Of a stretch of 64,000 bases of DNA, positions 50,947 through 61,229 are shown one piece after another (positions within the stretch are counted from its first letter, which is position 1; the number at the start of each line of letters is the position of its first letter). The notes below the pieces were generated by a model. The model was not told the origin of the DNA. It was given only the letters and a program-made list of their open reading frames with translations, and searched no databases. Source of the stretch: Parelaphostrongylus tenuis (Eukaryota; Nematoda; Chromadorea; Rhabditida; Metastrongylidae); assembly GCA_019055375.1 (NCBI GenBank), contig JAHQIW010007200.1:1-64000 (forward strand). The letters run 5' to 3'. The translations under genes and the position numbers were made by a program.

Positions 50947-51120
50947 ACAAGCTACTAGTAATGAACATGCGAGATTATGAGTAAATATCAGTGTTGTTGC
51001 ATTACAGTCGTCCTTTCAAATTCCATCCCAAACCCGTTGACGGTTGATTGCTGGCGGCTTCAATTGTTCGTATTGAAGAAAGAGTGCTGGCAAAAGCGGT
51101 GGGACCTTTTCGCATATTTC

Positions 51121-51459
51121 TTAGTGCACAATAGAATTTTCCCAGTTGATATCCTGCATAGCATCCACATCAGATAAGTTATCGATAGTACCTAGGACAA
51201 ATATAAGAAAAGAGCTCTGTTTATTAAAAATCAATTCACTGAAATCTCCATAAAGCTCATGCAGGCCAATCAAGGCTCCCTGTATGACTACATAAAACGC
51301 ACATCGTCCGTTATATGCTAACATTGTGGAATAAAAAGTGAGAACAAGCATGAAAGATGCTGGAATGGAACTGCAGACAATCTTTACTAATCTTCCTACT
51401 ACAAAATAATGCATCACACCGATAAAAAGCAGGTACCTCTTCCTAACATTGGATATCAA
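51121..51459 (-). CDS. Hypothetical hydrophobic ORF, possible membrane-protein exon
   Basis: A 112-codon open frame with three hydrophobic stretches (LLFIGVMHYFVVGRLV, SIPASFMLVLTFYSTMLAY, CAFYVVIQGALIGLHELY), consistent with transmembrane segments. A possible acceptor (caatgttag) precedes the frame, and a GT follows the codons for LIFVLG. No family recognised and no neighbouring exons found. It could be a membrane-protein exon or a chance ORF in AT-rich DNA. Confidence 0.25.
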   Translation of the reverse strand: MISNVRKRYLLFIGVMHYFVVGRLVKIVCSSIPASFMLVLTFYSTMLAYNGRCAFYVVIQGALIGLHELYGDFSELIFNKQSSFLIFVLGTIDNLSDVDAMQDINWENSIVH

Positions 51460-52051
51460 TTACAAGGTTCTTTCCATAAATTCCCAAAAATTCAATCAAT
51501 ACTGTCCCTCTTCTTTTTCCTACTTCCCACTTTATAATCAAAATGTTTTACCTACTAGGTTTATTTTTTGAATCAACCAGTCTATTCGCATGCTATTGAC
51601 GGTTTGACTGCTAGCGATTTAGCGCGGTGGAACAAATTGAAGCGTTCTGTAAGAGTGATAGCCTGTTACTGTGTCTCTCCGTCGTCTTGGAATTCCTCAG
51701 TCGCTACGTCTTGAACAGGATTGATTGAACACTGGACGAACGATATCCATGCGAGCAAGTACGGTTTCGAAGACGATTTAGTACTATAGACCATATCGAA
51801 ATGATAACAAGACTCACTGAGGCTTTATGAGAGTACAAGAGACAGCTCTGCTTTACTCTAGTCTTTTTGAAGAAGTTTCTCGATTCAGAAACAAAAGCAG
51901 TTAAAAAGACTCTGGGCAGTCAGGGCACCCCTACTCAGTGATATGAGCTTTTCTCAAGGAGTGTTCCTCTGATACCACCTCAAAATTCAATATACCTGAT
52001 AATTATTTTTAAGCCAACATATCATGTGGTCTTTTATGGGCAACTTATAGA

Positions 52052-52095
52052 GCTCGATACAAGTGTTTCGGCCTTGACAGCCTTACCAATCGAGC
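52052..52095 (-). ncRNA. Degenerate hammerhead-like motif
   Basis: On the minus strand: CGAT, TTGGTAA (core mutated), a GGC/GCC stem, GAAAC, ACTT, GTA, TCG. The CGAT/ATCG outer stem is kept while the CUGANGA box is lost. It is the mirror partner of the motif at 52331. Confidence 0.3.
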
Positions 52096-52330
52096 GGTAA
52101 CCTTTCTTAGCTAATCCTCTTGGGAATCCCTTCAACTCTTGTATAGAGTGCACTTGAAACGAACGGTATAATATTTCGAAAATTCCAGCCATGGGCAATC
52201 GAGTGTGAAACACTGCCGATGTATTGGTTTATCTCATTTCACCGCGCGTGTAAATCGTTTCTCGTCCGTACCCTATATAGGAGGATGTAGGGACATCCAT
52301 GAGGATTGGCTAAGACGAAAGGTACTACCC

Positions 52331-52370
52331 TACTGATGAGGCTGCCAAGGACGAAACACGGGTATCGAGC
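52331..52370 (+). ncRNA. Hammerhead-ribozyme-like motif
   Basis: CTGATGAG (52333-52340), a short stem II with one mismatch, GAAAC (52353-52357), tetraloop ACGG, GTA cleavage triplet (52362-52364), then TCGAGC. The core is canonical (CUGAUGA, GAAA, GUH). Stem I pairing is weak in this copy. It lies in the right arm of the foldback element. Confidence 0.45.
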
Positions 52371-52959
52371 TCTTAAAGTTGCCTATAAAAGACCACTCGA
52401 TATGTTGGCTCAAAAATAATTATCAGATATGTATAGAAAGAAGTTTGACAAGGCGATATCATCTCGTCAAAATTATCACTGCACCCCTTCAAATCGTCAT
52501 GCGAATATTGACCGACGGCCGACAACACCATAGTGGTTTCGCTGATGCCCTTAGTTCCTATAAAATCAAGCATTAGCCAGGCGGAACGGATGCTGACCGA
52601 TTTTGAAAAAACACATGAAAAAATGGGTCCTCACTGAATTTAACGCAAATGATATGTATGATGGAAGAAGTGGTTCTGAATGCTCCATTTACGCTCAATG
52701 CTCAATAGAACGAATGGTCTAGTTACGTATATATAGGTAAAGCAGTCAACATAACAAGCGGCCTAGCTCCAAAGTTGAGCACGATTAATCGAGCGGTTTG
52801 TGAACGTTCAAGAGCATTGAAAATGTAGTAAAGAGGACAAATATTCTGCCCCAAAGTATGCTGCCCAAAGCGTGCCGTTACGTAAGTGGGATGGAAGATC
52901 ACTTGGCGTTCTTGAACACGCTCTTTAAAGGTTGATGATAGGAGTATTCTGCAAGTCAC

Positions 52960-53220
52960 AAGTGAGAGAAAGGATTCCGAGTGCTACCCTAAGTTGACCA
53001 TCAAAAGTCAAGGATGCCGCTCGATACGCCAGACTATCGACGATAAGGTAGGCCAGACACGTAATGAGATTCAAGAGCGCGATGGACGAGAGCCGTTACC
53101 GACTAGATTCTTCAAAATCTCAGGCGTAGCACAGGAAGACCGCTGACCTGACGGTTCGGTTCCGATTTACGATTTTTTGAATTTGCGAAAGATCAAGGAA
53201 AAAGATATGATGCTAGTAAA
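52960..53220 (+). mobile_element. Degenerate RTE-like LINE fragment (3' end of pol)
   Basis: The frame-shifted translation retains the nematode RTE-like tail pattern: RQTIDDKVGQTRNEIQ, then DGREPLPTRF (related to the [11 protein letters not shown] motif of these elements), then a run related to GRPPTRW. Several stops and frameshifts are present, so it is dead. The same family occurs on the minus strand at 22.5-22.9 kb. Confidence 0.5.
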
Positions 53221-53634
53221 TGTTTGCAGCAAGGAGGACCCAACGGATTTTTCTTGCACGCGTTAAGAGAAATTGTAAGTTATCCTTGTGCCCGCTCAGG
53301 TCAGGCGACGATCATCGCTGTGACACGTGATACAGGCAAGCGCGTCTGTCTCCAGACATGTCTCGAAAGGCTTGAAAAGGTTCGTGGTCTTGAAGGGTGC
53401 TACGAATCTGTCGCATGAATCGTATAAGTACCTCGCCATTATGCAGTCGCTCTCTGATGACCTTCAATCTTTCTCATTATCATTGATATCATTAATTTCA
53501 GCGTAAGGTAGCATTTACCCGTCTGCATTGCATTATGATTCGCTTAGCCGAAACATGTTCGTGATACCTAGTGTCTTTACTGCTTTTTTTTCGCAGTGTT
53601 ATTATGTTTCATGTAAGCCCAAGAGAAATGAGTG

Positions 53635-54175
53635 CTGAGCAAAAACACGACTTCAGGCGGGAATAAAATCCGCATTTCATCCATACCGAGGAAGCGTGCT
53701 AGCATTACACCACCGAAGTACGTTCTCACCACCACTCATTCTTCAATTTCCCCAAATTAGCTATCAACCCCAACCTTAAACAGGTCTGGTCGGCTATACG
53801 ATTTCGCTTTATAAACCTAGTTGAGCTGACAGTCATGTGATACGTAACTCTCCTGAAATCTAGTGTTTTTACTACTTTTCTCCATGGCAGTAAAAAAGCA
53901 ATAAAAAGAACTAAATTTTTCTCCATAACACTGCGGAAATAAGCAGTAAAACACTAGATCTAACGAGTATCACGTACCACATGGCTGTAAGCTCAACTGA
54001 GTTTATAAAGCGAAGTCGCATACCAGACGAAATCTGTCAAAGCTTGGTGGCTGATAGCTATCATAGAGGTATTGAAAATAAGCGGTAGTGCGAGTGTACC
54101 TTGGTGGCGTAGTGGTAGCACGCGTCCCCGGTATGGATGAAACGCGGGTTCGGCTCCAGTTTGAGGTCGTGCTTT
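53635..54175. repeat. 540-bp foldback repeat with tRNA-like ends (family B)
   Basis: The left half 53640-53870 and right half 53945-54170 are inverted copies along much of their length (tcgctttataaacctagttg against caactgagtttataaagcga; gaaatctagtgttttta against taaaacactagatct). Each end is a tRNA-like unit pointing outward, with B-box-like gggttcggctcc on the right. Confidence 0.7.
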
Positions 54176-55111
54176 TTACTCACCAATCCTCTCGAACATT
54201 TTCAAAAAAGTTTTTTGAACCATTCAAGAAAATTTTGTTAATAGCCAATAGCCAAAAAACTCCTGTGATATAGAAGTTTAAGATTTTACTCTACGGTAGA
54301 AATTATTTGAATAAAATTGCTGTATCGGCAAGTAGTTGAGGAAACATCTTTTAAGCCTCAGAGTACTATGTCCACTGAGAATTCAGATAAAAAGTAAAAA
54401 TTTTACAACTGATGTGCTTGATGGTTCCTCACTTCCTATCATACACAGCATAAAATGTACGATCTCAGCTACTTCTATATGGTCACCTCACTGACACAGA
54501 TGACCAATCGCTCATAACTGTAGTCTGTTGTCATTGGCCTTAGCTGTCAATTGACGATCCATATAACACTAAGTACAGCTTTTTAGTGATAGTCCTATGT
54601 CCTGAAAGTTTGCTCCAAACACTAAGTGCCATCCATTACTGTTTCAGTATGAGCAACAATTTTCTAGAGTTTATGACTAAGCATTTCCGCCACCTGAAAA
54701 AAGCCTACTCACGTACTTAGATGTTCTTACTTGCGCGGTGTGCTAGTCCACTACTTTCCTTTCAATTCGTTTCCTTTGTTTTGTAACTGTTATTCGTAGG
54801 AATGGTAGCGTGACCATGCAGATTCAGCCGTAACATGATGATCTGTAGACTTCTTCGTGCTTGGACGTCCTAACGTCGTTACCATACGCAGTTGCTCGCT
54901 TGTTAGTACGAGAAGGTCATTGTCATATGTTATTCCACAACAACATCTAACAGTGAACTTCGTAGACGATATTTCGCTATGAAAAAGTAGTCTCTAGTTC
55001 GAACCATCGTAAATTGAATAAGACTCACACCTTGTCTCTAATGTTTCGACATGGGAGGGTGCACCTTTTGAGTGAGGTATGGACTTTTGAAGTGCAAAAT
55101 GATGGCGTACT

Positions 55112-55405
55112 TCTTCACCACCATTAGCGCAATGGTGAGGAGTGCTCTACGACACACGCGCGGCCGATGGATCACTCCAGTGCCCAATGGCTAGCACAGA
55201 TTCCATCACTTCGCGCCGGCGAATTGGTAACAGTTTTATGAAATGATAGCAGCACTGACTTGATACATCGGTATGCCACCGTTAGTCATTCAAAAGGCCG
55301 CACGCATGTGCATTAAATCAGCACTTTCAATTTTGAATCATGAAGTGAAGTACATGTTGTATCACTCTGGGATTATTCAACGCCAAGAGCTTTATATCTC
55401 ATTCT
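55112..55405 (+). repeat. SINE-like repeat (family A)
   Basis: Head accattagcgcaatggtgag. The body has gatagcagcactgacttgat and the tail attcaacgccaagagcttta. No gene recognised in the surrounding 54.2-55.7 kb. Confidence 0.6.
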
Positions 55406-55795
55406 TCATTAGAGTATTTCTTCATTTCTTGAAACAGGCGAAGAAGCGTACTGTTGCTCGAGTTGTAGTCAAACAATCATGAGTTACCAGATTCTAGTTG
55501 GTTATCAAACTTGGAACTTAGGGCCTTCTAAGTGTTCTAAATGTCTAAATCCTACAAAAGATTTAGTAAGAAACATAGAAAAGCTGCTTTGTTAGCTTTT
55601 TTCGTAGAGATAGCTTGATGATTATATCATGGTTATGGAAAACAAACACATTCATGTTTCATTGATGAACGCTTGATTATAATTCTGTACGATTCTTAGT
55701 GATCAACACGATTCAATAGATTGATTATTTGTGTCATAACTTCATCATATATATGTCTTCTGTCCCGTTTCTTATCAATTCATCAGCAGTGGACT

Positions 55796-55905
55796 TCTTG
55801 CTTGATTCTTTTGAAGGTGATTCCTTCGATGCTGATTCTTTCGAAGCTGTTTCTTCTGAAGGTAATTCTTTTGAAGCTGTTTATTTTGAAGGTAATTTTT
55901 CGATT
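55796..55905. repeat. 15-bp minisatellite (GATTCTTTTGAAGGT-like)
   Basis: About seven imperfect 15-bp units. The plus frame reads DSFEGDSFDADSFEAVS and the minus frame reads TASKESASKESPSKESS. No splice context on either strand. It lies just 3' of the repeat-exon gene. Confidence 0.6.
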
Positions 55906-56011
55906 TCCTTTGACTGATACTATTCTTTTGTTCACGCATCAAATCCGGATTCATGGCGACGCCTTCGTTTTTGGCTGCTAACTGACGCTGAGCCGAACCC
56001 TCATAGTGGTC

Positions 56012-57278
56012 TCAAAGTTTTGCACGATAAGCAATGAGCACTTTCATCGGGGCTATCATTGCCAAATTCATTAGTATCGCCAGTACAAATAGACGAAACT
56101 TGGCGACATCACTGAAACACGAATTTCCTGCTATTAGTTGAAATCAGTTTTGAATGTAATTAGTGATCATCAAGGAAAGTCTTCACCATATTAATATCTA
56201 CAAGTATAGTGATCATTTCACAGATGCGACACGGTTATGCGATTTAGCCGTCGCTTCAACGCTACCAATTATAAGGTCACAAAAATGTTCTTTAATCTAG
56301 CACTCACAGGATGGTCCTTGCTTCGACGTTCGTACTCCTCCTAAATGACAGTAGTTTAGTGATTTATCAATTCAATTTAAATTTGAGTGATACTGACCAG
56401 CGTCTCCTTCCTCCGTCGCTCTTTTTCTCCTGAAAAAATGTGTTCTTAATTCAAAGAAAACTCGTAGTTGAGATTATTTAGGTCCTTATAGAAATGGGAC
56501 CCATCTACAGGAAGTTTTTGCAAGGAACATGTCAACGTTACTGGTCGATCTAGCCACTGTAGTCGATATTTGTGTCTCACTTCTCCGATGCACATTTCCA
56601 TCTAAAAAAAGGTGTATGATAGTATATCGGGAATGATTTTGAAAACTCAAATAAGGAAACCTCTAGCTAAGCACATATTCGAGTTACCGCTTGATGTGTA
56701 CTTTGAAGGTGATATTCTCATCTCATTCTTTATGCGCCCATTTGTACCTAAAAAGGTGTGTTTCATATTATAGGCGAAGGTGGGACTTCAATTTGTACGA
56801 ATCTATATGAAGGTGATTTTGAAATCTCTCAAAGGGCTCGAGTATGGAACTTTGGCAGAGACACATATTTGAATTACCGGTCAATGTGTCCCGTAGAGTT
56901 GATATATTAGGCTCAATCCATGGAGGCCCTTTTTTTTCTGAAGAAGGAGTATTCCAGATTGTAAAAGATGTAGAGAGTTAAATTCCTTCAAGCCCATGTA
57001 AAGATGATTTCAGAAGTTCACGTGTAGTAACTTTTAGCTATACTCATATATATGTTACTGGTCGTTTTATCTTGTGGAGGTGATGTAGTCGTCCGATCTT
57101 TTGAAGACACATTTGTATCTGAGAAAGGTGTGTTCTCGATCATAAAGAAGTGAGAAGTTAACCCGCTTTCATCTACATAGAAAAATAGTTTTAAATAAGC
57201 GCATATCAAAGTTACCGGTTGATGTGAACTCTATAGGTGATATCGTCGTCTCATTCTTATGGAACTCATATTCAAAGT
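56012..57278 (-). CDS. Unrecognised gene with five tandem 60-bp Ser/Thr-rich repeat exons and a C-terminal membrane helix
   Basis: Exons in transcription order: 57278-57216 (63 bp), 57118-57059, 56937-56878, 56747-56688, 56601-56542 (60 bp each), 56429-56398, 56340-56308, 56111-56012. The first five are all phase 1-1, each with an acceptor of the type cacacctttttag or ctttctcag and a gtaact/gtaaca/gtaatt/gtaacg donor. Their products align as a 20-residue repeat: HKNETTISPIEFTST, SKDRTTTSPPQDKTT, KNEMRISPSKYTSS, RRSETQISTTVARST; the third (KKGPPWIEPNISTL) is more diverged. Then come charged segments EKERRRKETL and EEYERRSKDHP, and a last exon encoding DVAKFRLFVLAILMNLAMIA plus a short basic tail, a single membrane helix. 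The last exon needs a phase 2 partner between 56307 and 56112 that was not identified. A decayed sixth unit lies at 57383-57440. N-terminal exons not found. Function unknown; a Ser/Thr-rich surface stalk is one guess. Confidence 0.5.
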
Positions 57279-57440
57279 CTAAATCAGAGAAGTCGTATGT
57301 TACATTAGTTTCAATATACATGAAACTAATTTCTAGGAGCCTCAAGTGCATGAAGCTTTTGTCGTGTACATATCTGAGTTACCGGTTGATACGACCACTG
57401 CAGACGATGTTAATGAAAGTCAGCGATATCGTCAGTATCG
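56534..57440. repeat. Array of about six diverged 150-190 bp tandem units
   Basis: Recurring gttaccggttgatgtg-like boxes at about 56534, 56685, 56873, 57050, 57210 and 57374, each followed by a 60-bp segment and a t-a-g-rich box. Units contain one exon plus intron of the minus-strand gene. Confidence 0.6.
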
Positions 57441-57534
57441 CAGTGATCAAATCGAATTCTTTTTGTTTGACCGCTTTTGGAGGTAGTATGGCGTCTCAGA
57501 TATACCAAGTGATGTAGAGTGATGAGAAAAACTT

Positions 57535-57655
57535 TTTCGTTAGGCGGGGCTCGAACTCCCACATCTCACTCTATCTGGGAGCGCGTGCTCTAACCCGTTG
57601 CACTGAGATGTGAGTTCGGGTCCCGGCTGACGCAAAAGTTTTGCATATCACTATA
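57535..57655. repeat. tRNA-like inverted pair
   Basis: Two B-box-like runs face opposite ways: ggctcgaactcccacatctc (minus sense) and gagttcgggtcccggct (plus). Between them lies gcgcgtgctctaacccgttg, an A-box complement. Related to family B, not an intact tRNA. Confidence 0.45.
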
Positions 57656-58560
57656 CATTGCTGAGTATGACAGTGATTATTCTTCAACAACACTGCAATG
57701 GCTCATTTATAGAGCAAGACTTTCATCGTATAAACGACTTATCTCAGTGAGAACACTCTCCTAGAGTCATATGTATCTTAGCGCCGGAACTTTCAAGTCC
57801 TACCACTTCTTGCACACCATTCGTTTTTTTTTCGCTTCGGCCATGACGCATTTTAATATGCATTTCTGTTCGGACGCCGCTTGAGACTTTATGGTCTCCT
57901 TTAGTTCTGTGGGAATACTAATTCAAGTTGGGCAGGTTGTGCTGCAACAGCAAGTGATGCCGCACATCATGGCGCTGGCGGGCTTGTGGTGACGCACTAT
58001 TTGAGAGGATGTCCTTCGGCGAGTCCAAACTCTATCGGTTGGGAGCGGGCAATGCAATGGGAGTATCCTTGTACAAGATTGTACATTTAGTGCGATCGCG
58101 TCAGAAATTTATTACTGGGTCGCAATTTCTCGTGTGAACGCACGCTTACAGATTGTAGCCAGGTCACATTTGTGTGGAACATTGAATCTGTTTTTCACTT
58201 TCAAAATGTCAATCAAAACTACTTTTACACTTGACTCGGGCGTTTAGATCGAACCTCTTCTGATATCGAGCGCGCTGGTAACCGTGCCATTTGAATATGT
58301 GCGCACCATCGAGCACGGTGAATCTTTCCCCAAACGGTACCAATGTTACATGGAGTCTAACACGAGTTGGCGCAATTTACGAGTCTTCGTTGAATAAACA
58401 CCGTTTTCACTTGCCTCGGATGTTTCACTTGTTTTTTTGTCTACCACTCGATGTGTTGCGCATGCCCCATCCATAGTTATCGACTATCGAACAAGAAGAT
58501 AGCCAAAGCAGGGTCTTCCCAGCTTTTATCATAAGCAGTCGCTTGCCTTTGCTGAGGCAG

Positions 58561-58856
58561 TCATCTCCAGATAAGATTGTTGCCGATTAGCAAATAACTA
58601 TATTGATTAGAAACTAGTCTAATGAGCTCGATGCGTGATGTGATCACGACCTTATGCGTAATAGTTGGTGCTTCTACCGTTGCTCCACCGTAGCCCTTGA
58701 TCATGATTCCTTTTTGAAGCTTAAGAATTTCTCGCATGATATCGATCAGTTTATACACATTTTCTTGGAATATACAACGTTACCTTCACTTTTACAGAGT
58801 CCCTGCTTCCAATATCAAACTTTTCACTACTAAAACTCTTAAAAGATTTCCTACTG
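58561..58856 (-). CDS. Hypothetical coding ORF (with one presumed indel), weakly Alba-like
   Basis: Reading begins after a ctgcag acceptor at 58857: a Ser/Lys-rich lead (SSRKSFKSFSSEKFDIGS), then VKVKVTLYIPRK. If one A is added to the A4 run at 58760-58763 it continues as NVYKLIDIMREILKLQ, KGIMIKGYGGATVEAP, THKVVITSRIELIRL and stops at 58561. The hydrophobic helix-then-IKGxGxA pattern weakly recalls Alba-fold proteins (the Rpp20/Rpp25 group), but that is a guess from pattern only. No further exons were joined, and it could belong to the repeat-exon gene downstream. Confidence 0.3.
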
Positions 58857-58999
58857 CTGCAGATCTCAACTTTTTGAAAAAGATTGTTTCCTCCACTTTT
58901 TTGATGATGCATGCGCTGCTTTCATTGTTCTTAAATCTCGCAATTTTATTCTAAATATGCAGTAAAACGATTTCTTACGAAAGGTCAAAAAACACGCCG

Positions 59000-61200
59000 A
59001 TAACCTTCAATGTGTTGTAATACTCCATCAGATTTGTTTTGCAGAAACGCGTATAACTTCTATATCTCTTACATCGTCATACTCAGTAAATGGACAGTCC
59101 TTCTTTTGTAATGAGAATTACTTTTGTACTTGATGACATTTGATAATCTATATGCTATCGCATCATCTTCTTATGATTACGAATGATCAAATTTACCCAT
59201 TTTCCATGTCTATATCCTATACCAAAAGATACAATGCTTCCATCTCCTTTTCCTGAGGAGTTTGTGAACTCTCTGTATTCCATTTCCAAACAGTGTTCAG
59301 CGTTTATGCCCAAAAAGGTTATTATTGGATTAAGTTGACAATATGACTACTCCGTCTAATGATCAAAGTAATCAGATTCGATCAGTAGTTATGGAACTTA
59401 AGAGCCTGGAAAAAATCCAAAAATCGCCGAAGTCATTACGTCTGGCGCGCGTCCTTAGATGCAAAATTCCATTTCGATATCGATTTCGAGATTAGAGATT
59501 AGAAAATGAATAGTATGATCATTGTCGAAACGCACCAACGAACACGAACGTCAACAGAATTCAATTAATGCAAACTCATTCCAGCATACTCGGTGTGATA
59601 AGTGTAGAAACATATTGCTGATAAGACTCGTGATACGTAAACATTATAAAAGTGATGGAGCTAAACACGTAAATAATAGCGGATTCGTTAGACGAGAAGA
59701 AAATAGAGGGCAACAACGTCAGTCTATAGTCAAGCATTACTGCTGGTTTCTTGAGAGAGTAATGAAGCACCAAGTCTTTCAGTCTTTATTAACAAATTCT
59801 ACACTACATTTGCTTTTCCATCGCTAAGGCGACCGCTGTTAATTTCGCTCGTGCTAAGAAAAGCGTGGACTCGTCTGCGATTTTAAGAAGTCAAATGCTG
59901 GTTTTTCAAAAAAAAAAACAACAAGCGATGAAATTCTGCCAGTTCGAGGATTTATGGAAATGAGAACATTACAAAACTATAGAGCATGCTTTGATTCGTC
60001 CATCTACGGGCAAGATGTTGCCACTATGTGCTACATTTCATTTTGTTTCACTGTCACCCATATCACTATTCCGATGTGTGAGGAATTTGGTACTTATGAT
60101 GGATGTAACTCTACATTTCTTCTGTTCAACTACTGCATACGATAATTAAGGTTCATCATAACAATAATTCAAAAAAGAATGCCCAGTGTGCAATAATAAC
60201 ATGGACTTACGAATTATTGAAAAACTTCAATCCCCTACACAAACTCATGAAGTTTACAACTTTTCAACTCATAAGTGAGATTATTGTTGAAGGAATGTTA
60301 AAGAAAATGCAGGTTTCTAACAACCTTCGTATCTGTGTTATATATCAAACTGTAGAAGTTTTTGGTATTTTTTACTGTTCTACAGGTTCTTGTAACTTGT
60401 CCGTTTTCTTACATTACTCGTTAATCAACTCTTAACGGGGCGTCGTGGCCAAACGGCTGTGATGCTGGTCACGGCGCGCGTGAAGCCGAACTCCACCCTC
60501 CACTTCTCTCTTTCTCTCTCTCTCTCTCTCCGGCAGTCAACAACAACGTCCTATGGAACGCCACAGCAAGGCTAACCTCGAGATTGCAAGGAGACTCGCT
60601 CAACAAGTATTCTACGTCGTTCAAGAAGAAGACCAAAAACGAATTGAATGATAGAAGCATTGGAATCCGTACCGTGAAAAAACGCAGTGATAACGGATCA
60701 AATAAAGTGCCGAAGTAAAAAATCCCTAAGAGACGGTTGTAGAAATCGATACGCGCAGAGCAAATTGCGCTAATTTCGTCGTTTAATTAAGGTCTTTTTC
60801 GCCGCTTGTAAGAATTTCGAATTGTTGCATGACTTTGATAGAACACGATTTTCTCTACTCGCTCATGTGCTTTTGGTTATGTGTATTGTATAGAGAAAAC
60901 GCTGTGAGCACTCATTTCGATTTAGCAATCAATCAATTGTATTGAAATGTACGGAGTATAACAGAATGAATCTCTAGTTTTGATCTTCTCTAATTCTATG
61001 CAGGACCCAAGAGACATCGTAGTCAATAGAAGTTGGAAAATAATGAGTAATTCATCAGAAATGATAATGCACGCATGTAAGCCAAAGTTAAGAACTTATG
61101 GATAGTGGAAGGATTATCAGCGTGGACGGACAATTAATGTGTCTGAGTAAAACTTGGAACATCGGCATTATGCAAACTGTTGGTCATAATTATGTGTCTC
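59000..61200. other. No gene recognised
   Basis: AT-rich with short unsupported ORFs and one tRNA-like repeat with a CT tract. Nothing else stands out. Confidence 0.4.
60440..60560 (+). repeat. tRNA-like repeat next to a CT tract
   Basis: ggcgtcgtggccaaacggct resembles a tRNA A-box region and gaagccgaactccacc a degenerate B box. A CT microsatellite (60505-60530) follows. Not an intact tRNA. Confidence 0.3.
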
Positions 61201-61229
61201 CATCGAAGTATTCTCGGTACTTTTTCCTT

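Larger units (their letters stand above)
51984..52437. repeat. Foldback element with hammerhead-like arms
   Basis: The left arm (51984-52060) and right arm (52363-52437) are inverted copies sharing taattatttttaagcc/ggctcaaaaataatta and tggtcttttatgggcaactt/aagttgcctataaaagacca. Each arm ends inward in a hammerhead-like core, one on each strand. No ORF of note. Related to the repeats at 49.5, 48.2 and 0.7-1.1 kb. Confidence 0.7.

Noticed and set aside
53224..53418. 64-codon plus ORF after the LINE fragment
   Set aside because: No recognisable domain; it may be residual retroelement sequence, but this could not be supported.
57540..57655. Possible intact tRNA gene
   Set aside because: B-box-like runs occur on both strands and no complete cloverleaf could be drawn; treated as a tRNA-like repeat.
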